Positions 10,189 to 17,538 of a DNA stretch of 64,000 nucleotides are shown here, in pieces. The position numbers and the translations under genes are program-made. Below the pieces are notes generated by a model. The model saw only the letters and a list, made by a program, of their open reading frames with translations, had not been told where the DNA came from and searched no databases. The DNA comes from Arthrobacter zhaoxinii (GTDB lineage: Bacteria > Actinomycetota > Actinomycetes > Actinomycetales > Micrococcaceae), in assembly GCF_025244925.1 (NCBI RefSeq), contig NZ_CP104275.1, forward strand, positions 1,612,001-1,676,000, given 5' to 3'. Position 1 is the stretch's first letter, and each line of letters opens with the position of its first letter.

Positions 10189-11700
10189 ATGAGACGCGCA
10201 AAGATTGTTGCCACATTTGGACCAGCGATCGCCAGCTACGAAAATACCGTAGCGGTTCTTCGCGCGGGCGTGAATGTCGCCCGTATGAACATGAGCCACG
10301 GCGACCACTCCGTACACAACGCCACGTATGAAAACGTGCGCAAGGCCTCTGCTGAGCTGGGAATGCCCGTGGGCATCTTCGCCGACCTCCAGGGCCCCAA
10401 GATCCGGCTCGGCCGGTTCACCGAGGAACCCCACTTCCTGAGCGTGGGGGATACCTTCACGATCACCACGGATGACATTCCCGGTACCAAGGACATCTGC
10501 TCCACCACGTACAAGGGCCTCCCCGGCGACGTGAACATCGGCGACTTCCTCCTGATCGACGACGGCAAGGTCAAGCTCCGCGCCGTGGACGTAACCGCCA
10601 ACACCGTTGTCACCGAGGTAGTCGTACCGGGCAAGGTGTCGAACAACAAGGGCATCAACCTGCCCGGCGTGGCCGTCAACGTGCCCGCGCTGAGCGAAAA
10701 GGATGAGGACGACCTCCGCTGGGCCATGCGCCGCGGCGTCGACATGGTTGCCCTGTCCTTCGTCCGCAACGCCGGTGACATTTCCCGCGTGCACGAGATC
10801 ATGGACGAGGAAGGCCGCCGTGTGCCGGTCATCGCCAAGATCGAGAAGCCGCAGGCAGTGGAGAACCTCGAAGAGATCATCGACGCGTTCGACTCCATCA
10901 TGGTTGCCCGCGGTGACCTCGGCGTCGAACTGCCGCTCGAAGAGGTTCCGATCGTGCAGAAGAAGGCCATTGAACTGGCCCGCCGCTGGGCCAAGCCTGT
11001 CATCGTGGCCACCCAGGTGCTGGAATCCATGATCGAGAACCCCCGCCCGACCCGTGCCGAGGCCTCCGACTGCGCCAACGCCGTGCTCGACGGTGCTGAC
11101 GCAGTGATGCTCTCCGGTGAAACCTCGGTGGGTTCCTACGCCATCGAAACCGTCGAAACCATGGCACGGATCATCGAGTCCACCGAGCAGCACGGCCTGA
11201 ACCGCGTTCCGCCGCTGGGCTCCAAGCCGCGGACCCGCGGCGGCGCCATCACCCGCGCCGCAGTGGAGATCTCCGACCAGCTGGATGCGAAGTACATCTG
11301 TACCTTCACCCAGTCCGGCGATTCCGCCCGCCGCCTGTCCCGCCTGCGCCCGTCCAAGCCGGTGTTCGCCTTCACCCCCGTGGAGGAGACCTACCGCTAC
11401 ATGACCCTGTTCTGGGGCGTGGCGCCCATGCTGGTGGAGTTCGCTGAGCACACCGATCAGATGACCGCCCAGGTGGACCGCACCCTGCTCGAAGAGGGCC
11501 TCGTGGAAGACGATGACCTGGTGGTCATCGCTGCCGGTTCGCCTCCCGGACAGGCCGGCTCCACCAACAGCATCAAGGTGCACCGCGTAGGCGACATCGC
11601 CGACGCAGGCCAGCGTGCTGACGGCCAGGAGCGGGTCAAGGAAAAGGTCGGCCCGTGGCCGGTCAAGGAAAGCAAGAAGGGCCAGGCCAAGGCCATCTAG
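10189..11700 (+). CDS. pyk: Pyruvate kinase
   Basis: Converts phosphoenolpyruvate and ADP to pyruvate and ATP, the last step of glycolysis. The 503-residue protein opens with RRAKIVATFGPA, has the MNMSHGDH segment, the catalytic-lysine segment VPVIAKIEKPQAVEN, the metal-binding MVARGDLGVELP motif and ATQVLESM, then the usual C-terminal allosteric domain. The Lys/Gln-rich last 20 residues are a short tail. The start at 10189 has little Shine-Dalgarno sequence; TAGGCT lies about 10 nt upstream, so the mRNA may have a very short leader. A strong terminator shared with the convergent gene follows. Confidence 0.97.
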   Translation: MRRAKIVATFGPAIASYENTVAVLRAGVNVARMNMSHGDHSVHNATYENVRKASAELGMPVGIFADLQGPKIRLGRFTEEPHFLSVGDTFTITTDDIPGTKDICSTTYKGLPGDVNIGDFLLIDDGKVKLRAVDVTANTVVTEVVVPGKVSNNKGINLPGVAVNVPALSEKDEDDLRWAMRRGVDMVALSFVRNAGDISRVHEIMDEEGRRVPVIAKIEKPQAVENLEEIIDAFDSIMVARGDLGVELPLEEVPIVQKKAIELARRWAKPVIVATQVLESMIENPRPTRAEASDCANAVLDGADAVMLSGETSVGSYAIETVETMARIIESTEQHGLNRVPPLGSKPRTRGGAITRAAVEISDQLDAKYICTFTQSGDSARRLSRLRPSKPVFAFTPVEETYRYMTLFWGVAPMLVEFAEHTDQMTAQVDRTLLEEGLVEDDDLVVIAAGSPPGQAGSTNSIKVHRVGDIADAGQRADGQERVKEKVGPWPVKESKKGQAKAI

Positions 11701-11723
11701 GTTCCCGTTTTCCCTTTACCAAT

Positions 11724-11759
11724 AGGAAAGGTCCCGTCCATTTGGACGGGACCTTTCCT
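11724..11759. terminator. Shared bidirectional terminator of pyk and pdtaR-like gene
   Basis: Perfect 16-bp stem AGGAAAGGTCCCGTCC / GGACGGGACCTTTCCT with an ATTT loop, placed between two convergent genes, with T-rich flanks on both sides. Confidence 0.88.
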
Positions 11760-11780
11760 GTTGGTTCTGTATCTGTTGGC

Positions 11781-12419
11781 TTAGTTGACCTGGTTGATGA
11801 TGGTTTCGGCGACTTCGCGCATGCTCAGCCGGCGGTCCATGGAGGTTTTCTGGATCCAGCGGAAAGCCTCGGGCTCGGTCAGGCCCATCTTGGTGGTGAG
11901 CAGCGACTTGGCGCGCTCCACCAGCTTGCGGGTGGCGAACTGTTCCTGCAGGTCGGAAACCTCGGCTTCCAGCGCCTTGATCTCCTCATGGCGGGACAGG
12001 GCGATCTCGATGGCCGGGATCAGGTCCGCCGGGGTGAAGGGCTTGACCACGTAGGCCATGGCGCCGGCTTCGCGGGCACGCTCCACCAGTTCCTTCTGAC
12101 TGAAGGCGGTCAGCAGCACCACGGGGGCGATGCGGGCCTTGACGATCTGCTCGGCGGCGGTGATGCCGTCCATAAGCGGCATCTTCACGTCCATCAGCAC
12201 CAGGTCCGGCTTCAGTTCCTTGGCGAGCTGGACGGCCTTCTCGCCGTTGTCTGCCTCGCCGACGACGTCGTAACCCTCACCGGTGAGGATCTCGACAATG
12301 TCCAGGCGGATCAGGGTCTCGTCTTCGGCGACGAGTACACGGCGGGCCGGGCCGTTGGAGGCGTTGGACGGTGCGGCGTTGGACGACGCGGCGGGCGCGG
12401 ACTCGGGGGACTCAGACAC
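11781..12419 (-). CDS. pdtaR: ANTAR-domain response regulator (PdtaR-like)
   Basis: A 212-residue response regulator that binds RNA rather than DNA: receiver domain about 26-140 with phospho-acceptor Asp77 (VLMDVKMP), acidic residues EDE at 32-34 and Lys in YVVKPF, then a coiled-coil linker and an ANTAR domain about 145-206 (ATRKLVERAKSLLTTKMGLTEPEAFRWIQK). In mycobacteria PdtaR is activated by the sensor kinase PdtaS and acts by antitermination on target RNAs; the match here is to that family. The first 25 residues are Ala/Ser/Pro-rich and probably disordered. GTG start with GAGGAG five nt upstream. No sensor kinase gene lies nearby. Confidence 0.92.
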   Translation of the reverse strand: MSESPESAPAASSNAAPSNASNGPARRVLVAEDETLIRLDIVEILTGEGYDVVGEADNGEKAVQLAKELKPDLVLMDVKMPLMDGITAAEQIVKARIAPVVLLTAFSQKELVERAREAGAMAYVVKPFTPADLIPAIEIALSRHEEIKALEAEVSDLQEQFATRKLVERAKSLLTTKMGLTEPEAFRWIQKTSMDRRLSMREVAETIINQVN

Positions 12420-12513
12420 AGATGCTCCTCAGATACGGTCTCTCCTGCCGGCAGGCCGACAGTTCACAGATTCAGCCTATCCGCATGTAGAGTTGTTTTG
12501 CGCCCAACACGGT

Positions 12514-12527
12514 AAGTACTCGTACTT
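12514..12527. promoter_or_regulatory. 14-bp palindrome upstream of tRNA-Leu
   Basis: AAGTAC-TC-GTACTT, perfect 6-bp arms, ends 15 bp before the tRNA gene, in the interval that should hold the tRNA promoter. It may be a regulator site or chance. Confidence 0.3.
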
Positions 12528-12542
12528 CGTGACGCGGCGCAC

Positions 12543-12624
12543 GCCCGAATGGCGGAATTGGCAGACGCGCTGCACTCAAAATGCAGTATCGAAAGGTGTG
12601 TGGGTTCGAGTCCCACTTCGGGCA
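12543..12624 (+). tRNA. tRNA-Leu (anticodon CAA)
   Basis: Cloverleaf drawn by hand: acceptor stem GCCCGAA/TTCGGGC, anticodon stem CTGCA/TGCAG with loop CTCAAAA giving anticodon CAA (decodes UUG), a long variable arm typical of class II leucine tRNA, and T-arm GTGGG-TTCGAGT-CCCAC. The discriminator is A at 12624; the next bases are CCG, so CCA is not fully encoded. A terminator follows at once. Confidence 0.95.
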
Positions 12625-12643
12625 CCGTTTTGCTGCTTCTCGA

Positions 12644-12680
12644 AACACCCCCGGTCTGCGGACCGGGGGTGTTTTGTTTT
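12644..12680 (+). terminator. Terminator of the tRNA-Leu gene
   Basis: Perfect 13-bp stem AACACCCCCGGTC / GACCGGGGGTGTT with a TGCG loop, followed by TTGTTTT, 20 nt after the tRNA. It also lies just beyond the stop of the convergent exonuclease gene. Confidence 0.88.
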
Positions 12681-12685
12681 GGGCC

Positions 12686-13624
12686 CTACTTGTACCGGTC
12701 AAAAGCCTCGAGCAGCCGCGTCACCGACCCGCCCAGGTTCCATTCCGTGCCCAGCTTCTCCAGTTCGGCGCGCTCGTCGCCGGTGATCGGGTGCAGCTCG
12801 GCGCCCGCCTTCTTGGGCGTGGGTAGATCCAGGTCCCGGACCACCTTCACTACCTTCGGGGCGACCGCCAGATAGTCAGCGGCCTTGGCGAGCTTGGATC
12901 GCACGGGGGATGAAAGGCCGCTGTCCGGGTCCTCCGCAGCCTCCAGCAGGGAGTCGAGGGTACCGTACTCGGCCAGCAGCGACGCCGCGGTCTTCTCGCC
13001 GATCCCGGAGACGCCGGGGAGGCCGTCCGAGGCATCGCCGCGCAGGGTCGCGTAATCGGCATACTGCCCGGGCAGCACCCGATACTTCGCCACCACCGAT
13101 GCATCGGTCATCACGTCCAGGTTCTTCATGCCGCGGGCGGTGTAAATGACGCGGACGTCCCTGTCGTCGTCGATTACCTGGAACAGGTCACGGTCCCCGG
13201 TGACCACGTCCACGGGCATGGACGCGGTGGACGCGTAGGTGCCGATCACGTCGTCGGCCTCGTGTTCGGCGGCCCCGACGACGGCGATGCCCGCCAGCTC
13301 CAGCGTCCGGCGGATCATCGGGAGCTGGGCCTCGAGGGGATCGGGGACGGTTTCGACGTCGGGGTTGCCCGTTACTTCTTCGGCCACCCGATGCGCCTTG
13401 TAGGTGGGGAGCAGCTCCACCCGCCACCGGGGACGCCAGTCGTCATCCCAGCAGGCGATCAGATGGGTGGCTTCGTAGTCGGTGGTGAGCCGGGCGATCA
13501 TGTCCAACAGGCCGCGTACGGCGTTGACCGGGGTACCGTCGGACCGGCGGATGCTGTCCGGCACCCCGTAGAAGGCACGGAAGTACAGCGATGCGGTGTC
13601 GAGGAGCATAAGGCGCTGGGTCAT
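12686..13624 (-). CDS. 5'-3' exonuclease (PolA N-terminal domain family)
   Basis: A 312-residue stand-alone flap/5'-3' exonuclease, probably used in primer removal or repair. It resembles the N-terminal nuclease domain of DNA polymerase I, without a polymerase part. Acidic metal-ligand clusters are visible: LLDTASLYFRAFYG at the start, ACWDDDWRPRWR, EHEADDVIG, VTGDRDLFQ, and the helix-hairpin-helix region DYATLRGDASDGLPGVSGIGEKTAASLL. The ATG at 13624 is chosen because the fold begins right there; the upstream open frame is non-homologous. No strong ribosome binding site is visible. Confidence 0.9.
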   Translation of the reverse strand: MTQRLMLLDTASLYFRAFYGVPDSIRRSDGTPVNAVRGLLDMIARLTTDYEATHLIACWDDDWRPRWRVELLPTYKAHRVAEEVTGNPDVETVPDPLEAQLPMIRRTLELAGIAVVGAAEHEADDVIGTYASTASMPVDVVTGDRDLFQVIDDDRDVRVIYTARGMKNLDVMTDASVVAKYRVLPGQYADYATLRGDASDGLPGVSGIGEKTAASLLAEYGTLDSLLEAAEDPDSGLSSPVRSKLAKAADYLAVAPKVVKVVRDLDLPTPKKAGAELHPITGDERAELEKLGTEWNLGGSVTRLLEAFDRYK

Positions 13625-13726
13625 AGGGCCGATCCTTGCACGGATCCGGCCGTGATGGGCAGCGGCGACCGGGTCCGGCTCGGTTAGGCTGAAGCCCCCT
13701 GCCTTCCACCGAGGAGTAGAAGTCCG

Positions 13727-14212
13727 TTGACCGTCCCGTTCCAAGTTGTGCCCGCCAGTTACCTCCTGTTCCAGCGCAGGGACTCCGTGCTGCTGCAGCT
13801 GCGGCAGGGCACCGGCTATCTGGACGGCTACTGGGCGACGGCGGCCGCCGGCCATGTGGAAGCCGGGGAGTCAGCGGTGCAGGCGGCCGTGCGCGAGGCG
13901 CGGGAGGAACTGGGCATCGAGGTGGCCCCCGGCGACGTTGTACCCCTGACCTCCATGCACCGGAGCAACGGCGGCGGCCAGGCAGTGGATGAGCGGGTGG
14001 ACTTCTTTTTCCTGTGCAGCGCGTGGCAGGGGGAGCCGCGGATCATGGAACCCGGCAAGGCGGCCGGGCTGGAATGGTTCGCCCTGGACGATCTACCGGA
14101 CGCCGTCGTGCCGCATGAAAGGTACGTCTTCGAGCGGCTGCGGACAGGCCTGCCGCCGATTGTCAGTTTCGGGTTTGCGGACACCGGCACCGGGGACGGC
14201 TCCCGGCCATGA
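13727..14212 (+). CDS. NUDIX hydrolase
   Basis: A 161-residue nucleoside-diphosphate-X hydrolase. The NUDIX box reads GHVEAGESAVQAAVREAREELG (about residues 43-64) with all consensus Gly and Glu residues present. Substrate unknown; oxidised nucleotides or nucleoside diphosphate derivatives are usual for such small single-domain members. It starts at TTG 13727 with GAGGAG ten nt upstream, since no ATG or GTG precedes the first beta strand. It overlaps the second NUDIX gene by 4 nt. Confidence 0.88.
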   Translation: MTVPFQVVPASYLLFQRRDSVLLQLRQGTGYLDGYWATAAAGHVEAGESAVQAAVREAREELGIEVAPGDVVPLTSMHRSNGGGQAVDERVDFFFLCSAWQGEPRIMEPGKAAGLEWFALDDLPDAVVPHERYVFERLRTGLPPIVSFGFADTGTGDGSRP

Positions 14213-14673
14213 TCACGAGTGCGGGGATCCTGCTGTACCGGCGGGCTGCGGCGGGGGTGGAGGTGTGGATCGGCCACATGGGCGGACCGTTCTGGGCGCG
14301 GAAGGACGAGCACGCCTGGTCTCTTCCCAAGGGGGAGTACCTTCCGGCCGAGGAACCGCTGGCCGCTGCGCTGCGGGAGTTCGCCGAGGAGATGGGGACT
14401 GAGGCGCCGGAGGCCGAGTATGTGCTGCTGGGCAGCTTCCGGCAGTCGGCGCAAAAAACCGTCACAGTGTTCGCCGCGGAGGCGGACTTCGACCCGGAGC
14501 GGATTGCCAGCAACACGTTCGAGCTGGAATGGCCCAGGGGCTCGGGCAAGGTGCGCGAGTATCCGGAGATCGACCGGGCCGGCTGGTTTCCCGAGCCCGC
14601 TGCCCGGACGAAGCTCGTCAAGGGGCAGGCGCAGGTGCTGGATGCACTGCTTCGGGTGCTGGGGGAGGCGTAG
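14209..14673 (+). CDS. NUDIX hydrolase, second of a tandem pair
   Basis: A 154-residue NUDIX protein with box G-E-Y-L-P-A-E-E-P-L then AALREFAEEMG (about 45-65). It opens with SAGILLYRR, and WSLPKGEY precedes the box, a form common in actinobacterial NUDIX proteins acting on dinucleotides or diphosphoinositol-like substrates; the substrate is not determinable. It is not a recent copy of its neighbour, since the two share little outside the box. Translationally coupled by ATGA overlap at 14209. Confidence 0.86.
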   Translation: MITSAGILLYRRAAAGVEVWIGHMGGPFWARKDEHAWSLPKGEYLPAEEPLAAALREFAEEMGTEAPEAEYVLLGSFRQSAQKTVTVFAAEADFDPERIASNTFELEWPRGSGKVREYPEIDRAGWFPEPAARTKLVKGQAQVLDALLRVLGEA

Positions 14674-14725
14674 CGGAGTTATTCGAAGCGGGTAGTTGCC
14701 GGGACGCCGCGGCAAGCTCAAGGAG

Positions 14726-15097
14726 CTAGTGCGTGACCGTGGTCTGCTGGTACAGGGCCAGCCGGAGCCGCCCGTTGAGGAGACAGTAAACGCTGGACAT
14801 CAGCGCCTCGAACGGCTCCTGCCCGTCGCGGTGCACCGTCGCACGGTAGGCCAGCGCTGCTGCCCCGGTGCCCGCCGCCACCAAACGTTCATCCGTGATG
14901 CGGTAGGAAGACCACGGCGGCGCCGCATTGAGGGAAACGGCGATAGCCGGGCGGTCCAGCACCATGCCGTTGACCAGGACCATCACGGCGTCCGGAGTCA
15001 TAAGCTCCCCGTAGAAATCGCCGCCCTGGCCGCGGCACAGGGACTGCCAGCCTTCGTGTTCGAGCCTGAGCAGGTTGGCAAGGGTGAGGTCATCCAC
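14726..15097 (-). CDS. NTF2-like (SnoaL/DUF4440-type) protein
   Basis: A 123-residue small protein with the pattern of an NTF2-like cone fold: N-terminal helices with LLRLEHEGWQSLC, then FYGELMTPDAVMVLVNGMVLDRPAI and strands ALAYRATVHRDGQEPFEALMSSVYCLLNGRLRLALYQQT. Members can be enzymes or binding proteins, so no reaction is assigned. GTG start; the ribosome binding site is weak. Convergent with the NUDIX pair, divergent from the membrane protein at 15267. Confidence 0.7.
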   Translation of the reverse strand: MDDLTLANLLRLEHEGWQSLCRGQGGDFYGELMTPDAVMVLVNGMVLDRPAIAVSLNAAPPWSSYRITDERLVAAGTGAAALAYRATVHRDGQEPFEALMSSVYCLLNGRLRLALYQQTTVTH

Positions 15098-15266
15098 ATC
15101 CCGAGGCTAGCTTCACGCGCCCCGCCCGGCAACGGGCGCGGTGACGGCACGGGTATCGGCCATCTTGACGCAGCCGGGCGCACCGCTATATCCGCAGCCC
15201 CCGCGCCGCGGTTACCCTCGAACGGTAGGACGCATCCGCGCTCAGGCTCAGCTGAGAGGTCAGTCC

Positions 15267-16673
15267 ATGCCCGCACATTCAGAAACTCCCCGGCAACGGG
15301 AGTCCCGACCCGCAGCGCGTTCGGGCACCTACGCGTCACCCCGGTTCTGGCTGCTGCCGCTGCTGGTGCTCCTCCTCCTGGGCGGCGCCGGGACCGCCCT
15401 CTACATCGGCGGACTCGGCAGCCCGGGGGACCACCTGAAGCACTTTCCGGTGGCTGTGGTGAACGAGGACCGTGGTGCGACGCCGGCCGACGGCGGAAGC
15501 CCGCAGAACCTCGGGCAGAACATCACCGACCAGATGCAGCAGGGCTTCTCCGAGTCGGACGAAATCGACCTCCGGGTCCTGTCCCCGGACGAGGCCGAAG
15601 AGCAGCTGCGCAAGGGACAGATCCATGCCGCCGTCCTCATTCCGGAATCCTTCTCAGCCGATGCGCTGGGGCTGGTGAGCGGTGCATTGAGCGACACGGA
15701 AGTCACGCGGCCGTCCATCACCGTCTACACGAATCCACAGGCGGGGCCGCTGGCCAGCAGCCTGGCCACGTCCGCCGTCGACCCGGCCCTGGAACGGGCG
15801 AACACCGGCCTTGGCGAGCAACTGACCGCGGCTGCCCAGGCGGCGCAGGGCGAAGCCCGGGCCGAGCAACAGCGCGAACTCGGGGAGCTGGGCCTGCCGG
15901 CACAGGTGCAGCAGCAGGTGGCGCCAACTGTTGACGGCACATCGGCTGACCTGCTCCGGGCACCGATCTCCGTCACCACCACCGCCTATGAAACCCCGCC
16001 GGAGGGGACGGCCCTGGGCATGGGGGCGTTTTTCTATTCGGTGCTGCTGATGGTGGTGGGAGTCAGCGGCTCCGTGGCCATCCACTTCCTGGTCGACTCG
16101 CGGCTCGGGGTGGCGCCGGTGGAAATGGGGCCGCGCTTCGCGCTGGGCCCGCGGCTGCAGCCGGCCCGCTGGAAAACCTACCTGATCAAGTGGGGCATCG
16201 TGGTCCTGGGGGCGCTGCCCACGGCGGGGCTGATGATGTGGGTGGCCTCCGCCGTCGGAATGCCCATCCCGCACGGGGGCTGGTTCTTCCTCACCACCTG
16301 GCTGTCCATTGTCACGGTCTCGGCGGTGACCACGGCGCTGATCACCCTGTTCGGCAGTATCGGCATGGTGCTCTCGCTGATCTACGTGGTGTTTATGGGC
16401 CTGCCGGCCGCCAGCGGAGTGGTGCCGCTGGAGGCGCTGCCAGGGTTCTTCACCTTCATCGCCCGCGCCGAGCCGCTGTACCACATGACCACGGCGAACC
16501 GGGCGGTCCTGTACTTTGACGCCCAGGCCGACGCGGGCCTGCAGAGCGGGATTATCGGCATGCTTATTCTCATCCTGATAGCCGTGGCGCTGGCCCTGGT
16601 CTTCGCGGTGCTTTATGACCGGATGTTCGGCCGCCGCAGGGCAGAGCTGGTCCCGGCATCGGTCGAGGCGTGA
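15267..16673 (+). CDS. YhgE/Pip-type membrane protein (single module)
   Basis: A 468-residue membrane protein with an N-terminal membrane segment (about 27-48), an extracytoplasmic domain of about 180 residues opening HFPVAVVNEDRGA, then five to six membrane helices about 255-460. This is the layout of YhgE/Pip proteins and ABC-2-type permeases (the domain in phage-infection proteins, type VII secretion EsaA and efflux components). The likely role is export or envelope function; substrate unknown. The ATG at 15267 is chosen for GAGAGG eight nt upstream and because the membrane segment follows soon after. A second, duplicated homologue lies at 17539, with a TetR gene between them. Confidence 0.8.
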   Translation: MPAHSETPRQRESRPAARSGTYASPRFWLLPLLVLLLLGGAGTALYIGGLGSPGDHLKHFPVAVVNEDRGATPADGGSPQNLGQNITDQMQQGFSESDEIDLRVLSPDEAEEQLRKGQIHAAVLIPESFSADALGLVSGALSDTEVTRPSITVYTNPQAGPLASSLATSAVDPALERANTGLGEQLTAAAQAAQGEARAEQQRELGELGLPAQVQQQVAPTVDGTSADLLRAPISVTTTAYETPPEGTALGMGAFFYSVLLMVVGVSGSVAIHFLVDSRLGVAPVEMGPRFALGPRLQPARWKTYLIKWGIVVLGALPTAGLMMWVASAVGMPIPHGGWFFLTTWLSIVTVSAVTTALITLFGSIGMVLSLIYVVFMGLPAASGVVPLEALPGFFTFIARAEPLYHMTTANRAVLYFDAQADAGLQSGIIGMLILILIAVALALVFAVLYDRMFGRRRAELVPASVEA

Positions 16674-16715
16674 TCTTTGGGGGCGGTACGCACCGCCGAA
16701 CCGGAGCGGGCCGAC

Positions 16716-17381
16716 CTAGAGCAGGAAGACCGGGGAGGGCTGGGTAATGAAGTCGCCGGGGTGGGTCACCGGGGCGGACAGCATCCCCGCGCAGGAATCG
16801 ATGAGGAAGTAACCCACTCCCGTCCAGTTCGGAGTCTCCGCTCCGTCATGGATGCGCGACTCGTACTCGGAGCAGACCCCGATGGTCATGCTGCCCAGGA
16901 TCCACGACCGGCCGTGGAGCACGGAGGTGGGGATGTCGCCCACGGCGGCAGCAGTACGGCGGATGAGGTCCTCCGTGACGGGGCTGGCGACGGCCGTCCG
17001 GTTCAAGAGGGCCTTCATGGAGGGCACCGCGCGCATCTGATGCAGGAAACGCGCCCGCCAGCTCGGCACCGGAAGGGATGCCAGATGGTCCACCCAGGGC
17101 AGGATCAGGCAGGCGAGAAGATCGTGGAGGGCGGCGCCGTCGTCGTCGAGCTGTTCGGTGAGTGCTGCCCGGCGCCGGTGGGTGTCTTCCAGATGGCGGG
17201 TGATCAAGGCTTCCATCAGTTCGTCCCGGCCGCCGAAATGGTAGGCGACGGCGGAATGGTTGGCAGTGCCGGCATGCTCGGCAATGCGACGGTTGGACAC
17301 GGCGTCGATGCCGTAGCGGGCAAAGAGCTCCTCGGCGGCATCGAGCAGGGTTTCGCGGGCCTTCTCGCCGTGCTGTCCCAT
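16716..17381 (-). CDS. TetR family regulator
   Basis: A 221-residue repressor with an N-terminal helix-turn-helix (ETLLDAAEELFARYGIDAVSNRRIAEHAGTANHSAVAYHFGGRDELMEALI, spanning about 10-60) and a larger ligand-binding domain. It is divergent from the membrane protein at 17539, and a near-perfect palindrome (17424-17447) lies between the two starts. The probable job is to repress itself and the neighbouring YhgE-type genes until an effector, presumably an exported toxic compound, is bound. The effector is unknown. Confidence 0.9.
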   Translation of the reverse strand: MGQHGEKARETLLDAAEELFARYGIDAVSNRRIAEHAGTANHSAVAYHFGGRDELMEALITRHLEDTHRRRAALTEQLDDDGAALHDLLACLILPWVDHLASLPVPSWRARFLHQMRAVPSMKALLNRTAVASPVTEDLIRRTAAAVGDIPTSVLHGRSWILGSMTIGVCSEYESRIHDGAETPNWTGVGYFLIDSCAGMLSAPVTHPGDFITQPSPVFLL

Positions 17382-17423
17382 ATGTGATCCCTTGTGTCGG
17401 CGTTACTGCGGCTTCGATTACCC

Positions 17424-17447
17424 AATTTACGCCACATGGCGTAATTT
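17424..17447. promoter_or_regulatory. TetR operator
   Basis: AATTTACGCC-ACAT-GGCGTAATTT: 10-bp arms matching at 9 of 10 positions, the inner seven pairs perfect. It lies 43 bp from the tetR start and 92 bp from the divergent membrane protein gene, and is AT-rich at its ends unlike the surroundings. Confidence 0.75.
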
Positions 17448-17538
17448 TGACGAGTCGGTCCCACAGACCCCGCCTTGACGATCGCGTTGACGCGCACTTC
17501 GCACCATCACCCTTGAATTCAGCTACAGGAGCACGTCC

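Noticed and set aside
10081..11583. Long minus-strand frame opposite pyk
   Set aside because: Antisense shadow with compositional bias only; no ribosome binding site or family match.
12543..12680. tRNA-Leu as an integration site for a mobile element
   Set aside because: No integrase, no repeated tRNA 3' end in the window, and the flanks are ordinary housekeeping genes.
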